From NCBI RefSeq assembly GCF_001990485.1, contig NZ_LBFC01000022.1, positions 186,001 through 250,000 on the forward strand: DNA of 64,000 nucleotides. The letters run 5' to 3'. The position numbers were made by a program, and so were the translations under genes. The notes beneath the pieces are model-generated. The model was not told the origin of the DNA, ran no database searches, and saw nothing but the letters and a program-made list of their open reading frames with translations. This DNA is from Thermosipho affectus. GTDB lineage: Bacteria; Thermotogota; Thermotogae; Thermotogales; Fervidobacteriaceae. Positions 51,957 to 61,074 of this stretch are shown here, one piece after another. Positions within the stretch are counted from its first letter, which is position 1. Each line of letters opens with the position of its first letter.

Positions 51957-52708
51957 TTTTTTGACTCCTTCCAATATTGTTCTAGTTCGTTAATTGATAG
52001 ATCTTCCATTTTTCCTCCATCCTTTTCGATTAATTCTTCCATCTTTTTAAACCTATTTACAAATTTTTGTGTTGCGTTTCTTAATGAGACTTCTGGATCA
52101 ACTTTTAAAAATCTTGAAAGATTTACTATTGAAAATAATAAATCACCAAATTCTTCTTCTATTTCATTTGCGTTTTTGGAGTTTTTAAGTTCTTCAAGTT
52201 CTTCGTATACTTTTTCGTATACATCTTCTATGTTATCCCAGTCAAAACCAATGTTTGCAGCGTTTTCTTGTATTCTTCTTGCAAGCGAAAGGGCAGGAAG
52301 TGATTTGTTTACTTTTCCAATTTTTGAGAAGTGTTTTTCTCCCTTTTCAAGTGCTTTTATTTTTTCCCAGCGTTCATATGAAAAATCTTTTTCGTTTCCA
52401 AAGACATGTGGATGTCTTCTAATTAATTTGTTAATCAAAGTGTTGATTATATCTTCGATTGTAAACTCTTTTTTTTCTTTTCCAATTTGTGCATGAAAGA
52501 TTACTTGTAAGAGAATATCCCCTAATTCCTCAACCATATTTTTGTAATTTTGATTTTTAACTTCTTTAACAAATTCATAGGTTTCTTCGATTAAATACGG
52601 AATTATCGATTCATGAGTCTGTTTTCTATCCCACGAACAACCATTTTCTCCCCTAAGGGTTTCCATAATTTGGAGTAATTCTTCAAACTTTTCACCTATT
52701 TTTCCCAT
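51953..52708 (-). CDS. mazG: Nucleoside triphosphate pyrophosphohydrolase MazG
   Basis: A 251-aa protein with two MazG folds. The first has CSWDRKQTHESI and EELGDILLQVIFHA, the second EEFGDLLFSIVNLSRF. The ExxE-ExxD metal sites are visible in both. It removes non-canonical or excess NTPs. ATG 52708 follows GGGAGG; the longer frame to 52732 is in the preceding gene. Confidence 0.94.
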   Translation of the reverse strand: MGKIGEKFEELLQIMETLRGENGCSWDRKQTHESIIPYLIEETYEFVKEVKNQNYKNMVEELGDILLQVIFHAQIGKEKKEFTIEDIINTLINKLIRRHPHVFGNEKDFSYERWEKIKALEKGEKHFSKIGKVNKSLPALSLARRIQENAANIGFDWDNIEDVYEKVYEELEELKNSKNANEIEEEFGDLLFSIVNLSRFLKVDPEVSLRNATQKFVNRFKKMEELIEKDGGKMEDLSINELEQYWKESKK

Positions 52709-53666
52709 AATTACCTCCCAAAATGTATTCAACCCAATATCTTTTTATAAACAAAAGAGAAGGAATAGCTATTAGGATTCCTATGAATCCAAGTATATCC
52801 CCAAAAATGAGCAGAGAAATTATTAATATAAACCAATGTATGTTAAAATTCTCGCTTTGGATTTTTGGGGCAAATACCCAACTTTCCAATTGATTTGCCA
52901 ATACCAAAATTAAGATACTAATTATTATACCTTTTATACCTAATGATGAATATCCAAGCATTAACATGGGAATTGATACAATTACAACTCCTAGAAACGG
53001 TATAAAATCCGTTATAAATGAAATTACTCCAAGAAAAAACGCTCCCTTAATTTTAAAGACCCATGCAAGAATTCCAACTATAAGTCCTACAAGCATTGCA
53101 ATAATTACCTGTCCACTTACAAATTTTTCAAAGTCTTTGTAAAATTTCTTTATAAAATTGTATCCTTTTTCTGGATCTTTTATGAAAAAATTTTTTACGC
53201 GTTTTTTTAAATATTCTTTTAAATTTGCAACTGCAACTGTGGTGGTTGTTATTAAAATTACCATTGTTATTAAAGATGGAGTAAAACTGATGATTTTATT
53301 AAAAATATTTAACGCGAAATTTGAAATTTGTCGATTAGAGTTGTTTATAAAATCTAGGAGCCATTTCGGAAGTGTTGTATTGTTTGGAATAGAAAGTTTG
53401 GTTAATTCTGAAAATATTTTTTTCCCTTCTAAGAAGATTATTGGAAAAAAATTTATAGAAGAGTAAAAAATCAAAGATAAGAGTAATGAGTATGAGATAA
53501 CCTTTGAAAGTTTTGGATTCAACTTTCTTGAAAGATATTTTGCAGGAACGTCAAGTACAATAGAAATATAAAAACCAATTACTACTGCTCCTAAAACAAA
53601 TGGTGAAATTTTTAATATGATTAGGAATATAACAAAATAAAATAAGAGTATAAAACTATCTAACAT
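52692..53666 (-). CDS. AI-2E family (PerM/YtvI) membrane transporter
   Basis: A 324-aa protein with about eight membrane helices. The region FVSGQVIIAMLVGLIVGI and the later GKDILGFIGILIAIP type segments place it in the AI-2E permease family. The substrate is unknown; the AI-2 label is historical. ATG 53666 behind GGTGA is preferred over ATG 53678. It overlaps the 404-aa gene. Confidence 0.85.
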   Translation of the reverse strand: MLDSFILLFYFVIFLIILKISPFVLGAVVIGFYISIVLDVPAKYLSRKLNPKLSKVISYSLLLSLIFYSSINFFPIIFLEGKKIFSELTKLSIPNNTTLPKWLLDFINNSNRQISNFALNIFNKIISFTPSLITMVILITTTTVAVANLKEYLKKRVKNFFIKDPEKGYNFIKKFYKDFEKFVSGQVIIAMLVGLIVGILAWVFKIKGAFFLGVISFITDFIPFLGVVIVSIPMLMLGYSSLGIKGIIISILILVLANQLESWVFAPKIQSENFNIHWFILIISLLIFGDILGFIGILIAIPSLLFIKRYWVEYILGGNYGKNR

Positions 53667-54870
53667 CTTTTTCACCATCTTTTTTTTTGAATTTGTTAAG
53701 AAATTTATTGATAATTGATTCTTTTTGATTTATTTTAGAGACATGTGTAAATTTATTTTGCTTATCTTTTAAAAATTTGACAAATAGGTTTAAGATTGCT
53801 CGATTAGCATCTACTTCTGGATATAGTATTCTTCCAATACCTTCGATTGCATTTTCTAAAGTAATGTCAATGTTAGATAAAATTTCTTTTTTTAATACAA
53901 GAGTTCTGTTTTTGACATGATACTTTTTATTCTTTGTTTCCAACATATTTGTTGATATTTTTATTTCTAATTCTACTGCTAAGTCTTTGAGTAGGTTTTC
54001 GACTATTTTTAAGTTTTCTTTTTCTACATCGGTTAGCTGATCTTTATTTATGTAAGCAAATTCAAAATTTTTTGAGTATTTTTCAAGAAAAACATTAATA
54101 GTGTTTATATTTTTTCCTAAAAAATCTTTTTCACTTTCTACTATATCTTTTATATTTTGCGAAATATAAACTGGTTTATAGCCACTTTCAATTGCCGTAT
54201 CTATTAAGTAATAATATTTTACATAGTCACTCTTTGTTATAAACAAGTATTTGTTGAGGGCATTAAGCAATTTTACCGCGTGTAATTGTACATCTTTCCA
54301 GTTTATCTCATCATGTGCTTGCCCTCCATCAAGTTTTTCCAAATCTTTTGCAAGATACATTGCAATTTCCGCTTTTTCACAATTTAATAAGATAGTCTTT
54401 ATCTTATGAACATACGCTGTTCTTTTAAATGGCAATTCTAATTTTTCGATTTTTTTTATAATAGTTTTTGTTGGTTTTTTTATATTATAGCTAAATAGAA
54501 AATTCTTTTCTGTGGCAACTAAAAAGCCGTTTATATAAATTTTTGAATTGTTATTTTCGTTTAGAAAGACCTCACCTTCGTTGTTTGACTCTAGTACCGT
54601 TACGTTATTTAAAAACATAGATTTTAACTTGTCGAGCGATTCATCTGGAATATTATAAAATAAAATTGTTGCATTTTCAATTACAGGGGAATCAATCTTA
54701 TTATCTGCTTTTAATATTTTAAAATCGACATCTTTAAGAAATTTAGTAACTATGCGATCTGCAGAGAATAGTATTTCATTTTTGTTAAATTTAATTTTGT
54801 ATTTTGAGATTATAGCAAGGTTTGCAAGTGAGAATACAAGCGACTTTTCTGTTTTGGAAAAATCAAACAT
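53656..54870 (-). CDS. Unusual 404-aa protein, possibly a degenerate GHKL/metallopeptidase relative
   Basis: A soluble 404-aa, Lys/Asn-rich protein. The segment SKIYINGFLVATEKNFLFSYNI and the later PFKRTAYVHKIKTILLN resemble a conserved patch I recall from GHKL-ATPase proteins whose C-terminus carries a HExxH peptidase. In the equivalent place here, after VLKKEILSNIDITLENA, the sequence reads IEGIGRILYPEVDAN, so the expected HE-x-x-H is gone. The ATP-binding N/G1 boxes are not evident either. ATG 54870 follows GGGGGGAT. It heads the operon ending with rnr. The relationship is from memory and uncertain. Confidence 0.6.
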   Translation of the reverse strand: MFDFSKTEKSLVFSLANLAIISKYKIKFNKNEILFSADRIVTKFLKDVDFKILKADNKIDSPVIENATILFYNIPDESLDKLKSMFLNNVTVLESNNEGEVFLNENNNSKIYINGFLVATEKNFLFSYNIKKPTKTIIKKIEKLELPFKRTAYVHKIKTILLNCEKAEIAMYLAKDLEKLDGGQAHDEINWKDVQLHAVKLLNALNKYLFITKSDYVKYYYLIDTAIESGYKPVYISQNIKDIVESEKDFLGKNINTINVFLEKYSKNFEFAYINKDQLTDVEKENLKIVENLLKDLAVELEIKISTNMLETKNKKYHVKNRTLVLKKEILSNIDITLENAIEGIGRILYPEVDANRAILNLFVKFLKDKQNKFTHVSKINQKESIINKFLNKFKKKDGEKDVR

Positions 54871-54895
54871 AAAATCCCCCCTAGATTCAAAATAA

Positions 54896-54904
54896 ATTAT
54901 ACCA
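54896..54904 (-). promoter_or_regulatory. Extended -10 promoter of the 404-aa-to-rnr operon
   Basis: TGGTATAAT on the minus strand, left arm of a perfect 9-bp inverted repeat. Start of transcription near 54889, about 20 nt before the ATG. Confidence 0.7.
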
Positions 54905-54910
54905 TAACTG

Positions 54911-54919
54911 TGGTATAAT
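54911..54919 (+). promoter_or_regulatory. Extended -10 promoter of the outer-envelope protein gene
   Basis: TGGTATAAT, right arm of the inverted repeat, back to back with the minus-strand promoter 6 nt away. The -35 zone of each lies in the -10 of the other. Confidence 0.7.
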
Positions 54920-54951
54920 AAAATTACGAAGAATTATGTGGAGGTGATATT

Positions 54952-56130
54952 ATGAGAAAATTTTTAATTACGTTATTAATTTTTACGTTTACATTGTTTG
55001 TATTTTCAAATATTCCCCTTAGTATCGGTACAATTGAAAAAAATAATGAAAAGTATTTTGTGTATGAATTAACCCCTGAATTTTCTTTTGGAACTTTAAC
55101 TTTGGGAATTGGATTTACAGCTTATGCCACTGATGTAGTTTATGGAGAGCTTTATTATGGAATTCCTTCTTCTACACCGAGTACTAACATAATTAATGCA
55201 TTTGTTTTAAATACTCTGGGAATAAAAACGGATAATTTTGGGTTTAGGTACGGTTTAGTTAAACCTACTACTTTGGCTTTAGGATTTAATATGAGGAAGT
55301 ACATTAACAGAAATACTAGGGCATTTGATTTAAAATTTAATTTATCTAATTTTGGGCTTTATACACATATACCATACGAGATTACTAAATTTGTACCTTT
55401 TGAAGTTTTACAATCTGATAGTGTATTTTTTGGTGACTTTGTGTATAAAGCAGGATTTGTGGAATTACAAGTATATGGTATAACTGACACTGAAGCAACG
55501 GATACTTTTGTAATTGACAATTCTACACCTGTTAAATATGCGGGTGGTGTTGCGATATACGTACCATTAGTTAATGTTGTAAAATTGGGAGTTGAATTTG
55601 CTTTACAATCGGATGAAAGCTTTTCTTCTATAGGAAATGGTGTCTTTGTAGGAGTTTATGGAGATTTTGGAGTTTTAGAACCAGTTGGTGGAGTATATTA
55701 TTTTAGAAATGGCTATGTTCCATTTTTGTTTGATAGAAACTATAACTATTTAAAATCAAATCAAAGTTTAAATGGTTTAGAAAACGTTGATGATAAATCT
55801 GGATATTTGGTAGGGATGTCAGTGGATTTGATGCCGTATGGTAATGGTGAGTTTTACGTTTATGGTGCTTTAGATGGTGTTACACCAGTTGCTGAAGGAA
55901 ATGTAAGAATTATATTACCGGAAATAGCTAGCTTTCCAGGATTGTTTATTGATGGATATTATTACGATTCCACACCATTTGAGAATGGTTTCTTAGATGA
56001 AAATACAGAAGTGTATTTAAAAATTTCATATCCTATACTCGGTGAAAGTTTCGTTGCAGGGATTGTTTATAGCTGGGAAGAAAACCAATGGGCAAAGAGT
56101 TTGTTTATAGGTGGATTGACGACGTTTTAA
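54952..56130 (+). CDS. Predicted outer-membrane beta-barrel protein
   Basis: A 392-aa protein with a signal peptide (MRKFLITLLIFTFTLFVFS) and many alternating aromatic/Gly strands; it ends in SLFIGGLTTF, a typical barrel C-terminus. No family recognised. ATG 54952 follows GGAGGTGAT. It is monocistronic, ending in a strong terminator. A toga protein is plausible. Confidence 0.72.
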   Translation: MRKFLITLLIFTFTLFVFSNIPLSIGTIEKNNEKYFVYELTPEFSFGTLTLGIGFTAYATDVVYGELYYGIPSSTPSTNIINAFVLNTLGIKTDNFGFRYGLVKPTTLALGFNMRKYINRNTRAFDLKFNLSNFGLYTHIPYEITKFVPFEVLQSDSVFFGDFVYKAGFVELQVYGITDTEATDTFVIDNSTPVKYAGGVAIYVPLVNVVKLGVEFALQSDESFSSIGNGVFVGVYGDFGVLEPVGGVYYFRNGYVPFLFDRNYNYLKSNQSLNGLENVDDKSGYLVGMSVDLMPYGNGEFYVYGALDGVTPVAEGNVRIILPEIASFPGLFIDGYYYDSTPFENGFLDENTEVYLKISYPILGESFVAGIVYSWEENQWAKSLFIGGLTTF

Positions 56131-56131
56131 G

Positions 56132-56167
56132 AAAAAGACCTCTCTGATAAATCAGAGAGGTCTTTTT
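56132..56167. terminator. Bidirectional terminator with 17-bp perfect stem
   Basis: The arms 56132-56148 and 56151-56167 are exact complements around an AA, with GACCTCTCTGAT at the core and A5 / T7 tracts at the ends. It ends the plus-strand barrel gene and, from the other side, the MMPL gene, whose stop codon lies inside the stem. Confidence 0.93.
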
Positions 56168-58176
56168 TTATTTTTTGTGAAATTTAATAGAAATGGCTGT
56201 ATTATCAGTGTAAAGTAAAGACCGGTAGATATACCAAGTATTAACAATAACGCTATTGATTTGAAGAGTTTTAAAGAAGAGAAAAGTAGAACAGAAAATC
56301 CCAGTATCAATCCTATACCATTTGCAAGAATTGGAGGGCCGACGTTTATTATCGATTGTTTTGAAGATTTTGTTAAACTTCTGTCATTTGCAAGATGTAT
56401 CGAATAGTCTATAACTAAGCCCATTAAAATACTAGAGGTTATGGATGTTGAGATATCCAGGTTAATTTTAAAGATTGCCATGAAGATAAAATTGAAAATT
56501 GTGGTGAAGCTTATTGGGATTATTACACTTAAGGTTATTTTGATTGATTTAAAAGTAATTAAAATCATGAGAAAGATTATGATACTTGCAAATAAGATAG
56601 TCTGTAATTGTGCATTTAATATACTGTTATTTATATCATGCCATATTAAAGAAGAACCGGCCACATAGAAGTTATCATAAGGTATGTATTTTTTTATTAA
56701 TTTGACTACTTTGTCGACGTTGTTATAACCATCTTGATTTAAGTAGATTAATAATCTGATCTTATTTTTATTGGCAATGTAATATTTTAAAACGGGATTT
56801 GTCTTTGAAAAATTGTATAATAGTGGTATAGGAATATTGAATGGAAAATTGACATTGGAGATAAGTTCAGACTTTTCAAGTTCTCTTGTAAATTTCTTTA
56901 ATTTTGTATTATCAGAGGCAAGGAATACTTTTTCATTTTCTATGACCAATGATATAGGTTCTCTAAAGTTAAAAACATTTTGCATAATTTTTGTTGCTTT
57001 TCCAAGTTGTGAGTTTTCTGAAAAATACGATAACATGTCAGATTTTATTGAGATATTTTTAAGAATTAATGGGGAAAATATTATTAAAACAACAAAAGTT
57101 ATTAGAGAGAAAATAGCAACTTTGTCTCCCAAGTATTTTATACCAAATTTTTCAGGTTCTTTTTTTCCGAGTGATAGAATTAATGGTGAAAGTTCAAAAA
57201 TTATTATTACATTTATTGCAAGCCCTATAGAGACCAAAACACCTAGTTCTTTAAAAGATTCAATCTTTACAAAAATGAAAGATAAGAATCCAGCAGCGGT
57301 TGTTAACATTGAAAACAGAATAGGAGCTAAAATATGAGATTTTGTCTTTTTGAAATCCTTGTTTTTGTAAAAAGAATTATAATAGTGTAAACCATACCCG
57401 GAACCTATTATTAAAAGAAATGAAAAAATCATTACGGTTAACGTATTTAGAGGTCTTCCCGTGAGGAAGAGCATAGCAATTGTTATTAACGTAGAAAGTA
57501 TGGGAGATAAAAGTATAAATAGTGAAGATTTAAATGATTTTGTTTGGTAGTAAAAAAACAATAGTATTAAAGAGAACATTATAACAGGATAGAAATACAT
57601 TTGTTTTAGTAATTCTTTAAAGAGATAGCTATCAATAACTGGTTCCCCAAATAAATAAAAGTTTTTAAAGTAATTTGTTACTATGTTTTCAATTTTTGAG
57701 ATATCTTTTCTTGAATCTACATTTGGTCTGAAAATTACGTTAATTATGCAGTATTTTCCATCTTTGCTTATTAAATTTTGTGCCATTTTGTCTTTTAGAA
57801 TATCTTTTTGTAGAGTGTTATTTTTTACATAGTTTTGTGATGAAAAATTTGCTTTTGGAATATTTGTAGGACTTAAGATTGTAGTTATGTTTTTCATTTT
57901 TAAGAGAGCTTTTTCTAACTTTATTAATTTTGTTGTTTGTTCACTGTTAAAAAATGTTTTTTCAGAATAAAGTATAACAAAGATTGTGTTGCCATCGTTA
58001 AAGTCTTTGCCAAGTCTTATGAAATTTTTAATGTTTACATTGTTTATTTCTTCTATATTTTGTCCATGTTTAAAACCAGGAAGAAATACTTCTGGGCCTG
58101 TATATACCTTTCCTTTAGAGATTATTATTAAGATAGATAGTAAAATAACGATAGAAAAAATTATAAGTTTTTTCAT
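56152..58176 (-). CDS. MMPL/RND-family exporter
   Basis: A 674-aa protein with two repeats, each a first helix, a large extracytoplasmic loop and five or six helices (about 190-330 and 500-665). GSGYGLHYYN and GLVIDYSIHLAND are the GDxxD-like motifs of helix 4 in each half, the second better kept. Members export lipids or hydrophobic compounds; the substrate is unknown. Its ATG overlaps the YkgJ-type stop (ATGA). The last residues are encoded in the terminator stem. Confidence 0.87.
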   Translation of the reverse strand: MKKLIIFSIVILLSILIIISKGKVYTGPEVFLPGFKHGQNIEEINNVNIKNFIRLGKDFNDGNTIFVILYSEKTFFNSEQTTKLIKLEKALLKMKNITTILSPTNIPKANFSSQNYVKNNTLQKDILKDKMAQNLISKDGKYCIINVIFRPNVDSRKDISKIENIVTNYFKNFYLFGEPVIDSYLFKELLKQMYFYPVIMFSLILLFFYYQTKSFKSSLFILLSPILSTLITIAMLFLTGRPLNTLTVMIFSFLLIIGSGYGLHYYNSFYKNKDFKKTKSHILAPILFSMLTTAAGFLSFIFVKIESFKELGVLVSIGLAINVIIIFELSPLILSLGKKEPEKFGIKYLGDKVAIFSLITFVVLIIFSPLILKNISIKSDMLSYFSENSQLGKATKIMQNVFNFREPISLVIENEKVFLASDNTKLKKFTRELEKSELISNVNFPFNIPIPLLYNFSKTNPVLKYYIANKNKIRLLIYLNQDGYNNVDKVVKLIKKYIPYDNFYVAGSSLIWHDINNSILNAQLQTILFASIIIFLMILITFKSIKITLSVIIPISFTTIFNFIFMAIFKINLDISTSITSSILMGLVIDYSIHLANDRSLTKSSKQSIINVGPPILANGIGLILGFSVLLFSSLKLFKSIALLLILGISTGLYFTLIIQPFLLNFTKNKKRPL

Positions 58177-58610
58177 AATTTATCACCTTCAAATTTTTCC
58201 GCTTCAACAGCAGCATTAATTAAAATATCATGAAATTTTTTCCATTCATTTATGACTTTTTGTTTTTTTAGATGTTGGACACATTTTTCATTTTCCTTTG
58301 GTTCTAAAAGTAAACATCCACTGGGGCGTTTTTCTTTTGTAAGTTTACATCCTCTTTCCGTTAAAAAAGTGCATTCGCCTGATATGGAATGATCAAAAAC
58401 TTGAAATTCTTTTCCTTTTATAGAAGGCCTTACAAAATATTCCTCTTTTTTCTCCCAATCTATACACCAATTTCCGGATTTGAAAGCATCAATTAGATTT
58501 TTGTAAATTTCTTCTTTTGTATTACCAAAATCATTTGGAAGGGCAAGTCCTGGATAATTCTTGCAACATTTACCTTTGCATTTACTACAAATTTCAAAAT
58601 TAATATACAT
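58173..58610 (-). CDS. YkgJ-type CxxCxxCC protein
   Basis: A 145-aa protein with a cysteine cluster at the N-terminus (CSKCKGKCCKNYPG), CTFLTERGC in the middle and SGCLLLEP, which is the pattern of the putative zinc or Fe-S YkgJ family. Function unknown. ATG 58610 follows AGGTGAAAG; the GTG at 58619 is too close to it. Overlaps dnaE. Confidence 0.8.
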   Translation of the reverse strand: MYINFEICSKCKGKCCKNYPGLALPNDFGNTKEEIYKNLIDAFKSGNWCIDWEKKEEYFVRPSIKGKEFQVFDHSISGECTFLTERGCKLTKEKRPSGCLLLEPKENEKCVQHLKKQKVINEWKKFHDILINAAVEAEKFEGDKL

Positions 58611-61074
58611 CTCTTTCACCTTCTATCATTATTTTATAATCGTCAAAGAGAGGTCTTGCACCTTTTATTTTTAGATTATTATTTTTAACGTAGAGGTATT
58701 CATTGGTGTTTCCTTTTTCTAAAAAGTTTTTTGGTGGAAGATTGTTTACACTGTAAGTTACTTTTCTATAACCTGGAATTATTTTTAATTCTCTATCATA
58801 TATCAACGTGTAAATTCCATCGGGAATATTTATTTTAATTGTAGAAATACCATCACTTGCATATCCGGCGATTGATTTAACATTAATTGCTAATTTTTGA
58901 TCTCTTGAAAAAGCTATTGAAAGCGGGGCAAGTTGGTTTTCTAATTCGTTATCTGTAAATGGTTTTGAAATACAAAATCCCAAAGTATTGTATTCCATAT
59001 CGCAGCGTTCCCATGCTTTTTCTTCTTTTATTTCTTCACTAATCTTTTTACCAAATAGTTTATTAGATAATTCCAAAATTTTTTCATTTATTCCATTCCT
59101 AATTTCTTTTAATTTAAATAAAAGTTCCCTTCTATTATTTGAAAGATAATCAAAACTTCCAACTTTGATTAAGGATTCAATTACCGAGTAATTTAAATTT
59201 GGATTTTTTTGAATAAACTCTTCTAAGGAATTGTATGGAGAGTTTTTAAGTATTTTTCTTTCAAGATTTTCGTTTATACCTTTTATTAAAAATAAGGGGA
59301 TATAAAAAGTATTTTCATCTTTTCTATTTTCGATATTAGGGGAAGAAATTTTGAATCCCCTTGATTGAATTTCAAAAATTATTTTTTCTATTTTTGAAGT
59401 ATCGTATTTTAAAAGTATTGTATAAAATTCTTTTGGATAGTGTTTTTTGAAATATGAAAGATAATACGATATATGAGAATATGCAACGGCGTGAGATTTG
59501 TTAAATGCATATTCTGAAAATTCTAAAATAATTTCAACTAATTCGTTTACTTCATTTTCGGAGAATTTTTTTAGAAGGTTATTTCTAAATTTTTCCATTA
59601 AAGGTTTCATTATGTTTTTATCTTTTTTTGAAACTGCTTTTCTCAAAATATCTGCTTCTTCGTCGGAAAATTCCGCGTAGTTTTTTGCAATTTTCATTAT
59701 TTGTTCTTGAAATATCAATATTCCATATGTCTCATCAAGTATATCTAATTTGCCTTTTTGATTTTTCCATTTGGCACTTGCCAATTTTTTATCTAGATTA
59801 GATTTTAAAGGTCCGGGCCTGTTAAGGGAAATAACTATTGAAAGTTCGTTTATGGATTTTGGTTTAATCAATCTAATAATTTTTTTTGCGATATTACTTT
59901 CAAGTTGAAAAATTCCGTTGGTATAGCCTTTAGATATGAATTTGAACGTTTCACTATCCAATTTTGGTTTTCCAAGTACATTTTCAAGTTCAGAAAGAAT
60001 TGTCAAAGTTTTTAAGCCTAGAATATCAAATTTTATATATCCAATTTTTTGTAAAGAGTCCATATCCCATTCAATTATATTATCTTTTATTGGAAGTTTT
60101 AAGGGTGATGTAGATATAATTATGCCTGCAGCGTGAATACTTTTGTGAATGGGTAACCCCAAAAGGTCATTTAGTTCTAAATAAGACACATTGGTTTCGA
60201 ATGCAATTTTTTTTAGTGTTTTTAATCCGATATTAGAGAACGTACTTATGTGGTACACATATTTGAATTCTTTTTTAAGTAGTTCTATAAGTTTTTTCCG
60301 TTTTTCATCTTCAACATCTAAATCTATATCCGGTGGTTCTTTTCTTCCTATGTTTAGAAATCTTTCAAATAACAGATTGTATTTTAGAGGGTCAATTTTT
60401 GTTATTCCGAGCATGTACGACAGCAAAGAGCCTACAGCACTTCCCCTTCCAGGACCAATTTTAATGTTATTTTTTTTTGCAATATTTGTTATTTTGTGGA
60501 CTGTGTAGAAGTAATCTAAGAAATTTTTGGCTTTTATGATTTCTAACTCATATTTTAACCTTTCTTTATATGCGGGATTGTTGATTTTTTCCAGGTTTAT
60601 AAAATTTGATGGTGCTTTTGGAAGTGTTTGAAAAGATGTAATTTTATAATCTGAAACATCTAAATTGCAATAAATTTTTTTTAATACACCTTTTTCAACG
60701 GGTGAGATACCCAAGAATTTAGAAAATGTTTCATAGACCTTTCTTTTTCCGGGCAAGTAATATGCAAAGTAAACTTGATCTTTATCTATGTAATTAAGAT
60801 CTAATTTTTGAAAAGAATTGTTGGAATATGCATTAAATAACGAATACAACTCATCCGTGTTTTTCGCATAAAATACCTTGTCATTGTATGGATATGCAAT
60901 TATAGGTTTAATGTGGTATTTTTTGCAAGTTTCTATAAATTTTACAGTTGCATGAAAGTTATTATCACACAACACCAAAACCTTTGCCTCTTGACTTGAA
61001 GCATATCTTACAGTGTCTTCAATTTTCAGAATAGATCCTTTAAAAGAATAAGGAGAAACTATTGCGGTGATCAT
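58600..61074 (-). CDS. dnaE: DNA polymerase III alpha subunit, short DnaE type
   Basis: An 824-aa C-family polymerase. The first 100 residues look like a cut-down PHP domain (YSFKGSILKIEDTVRYA, KYHIKPIIAY) without the metal-binding His. The palm has GPGRGSAVGSLLSY and PDIDLDVED with two catalytic Asp, and HAAGIIIS follows. The C-terminal region ends soon after EYNTLGFCISKPF, with a small beta domain. Thermotogae carry such a DnaE beside PolC; this one is likely the error-prone or lagging-strand partner. Confidence 0.9.
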   Translation of the reverse strand: MITAIVSPYSFKGSILKIEDTVRYASSQEAKVLVLCDNNFHATVKFIETCKKYHIKPIIAYPYNDKVFYAKNTDELYSLFNAYSNNSFQKLDLNYIDKDQVYFAYYLPGKRKVYETFSKFLGISPVEKGVLKKIYCNLDVSDYKITSFQTLPKAPSNFINLEKINNPAYKERLKYELEIIKAKNFLDYFYTVHKITNIAKKNNIKIGPGRGSAVGSLLSYMLGITKIDPLKYNLLFERFLNIGRKEPPDIDLDVEDEKRKKLIELLKKEFKYVYHISTFSNIGLKTLKKIAFETNVSYLELNDLLGLPIHKSIHAAGIIISTSPLKLPIKDNIIEWDMDSLQKIGYIKFDILGLKTLTILSELENVLGKPKLDSETFKFISKGYTNGIFQLESNIAKKIIRLIKPKSINELSIVISLNRPGPLKSNLDKKLASAKWKNQKGKLDILDETYGILIFQEQIMKIAKNYAEFSDEEADILRKAVSKKDKNIMKPLMEKFRNNLLKKFSENEVNELVEIILEFSEYAFNKSHAVAYSHISYYLSYFKKHYPKEFYTILLKYDTSKIEKIIFEIQSRGFKISSPNIENRKDENTFYIPLFLIKGINENLERKILKNSPYNSLEEFIQKNPNLNYSVIESLIKVGSFDYLSNNRRELLFKLKEIRNGINEKILELSNKLFGKKISEEIKEEKAWERCDMEYNTLGFCISKPFTDNELENQLAPLSIAFSRDQKLAINVKSIAGYASDGISTIKINIPDGIYTLIYDRELKIIPGYRKVTYSVNNLPPKNFLEKGNTNEYLYVKNNNLKIKGARPLFDDYKIMIEGERDVY

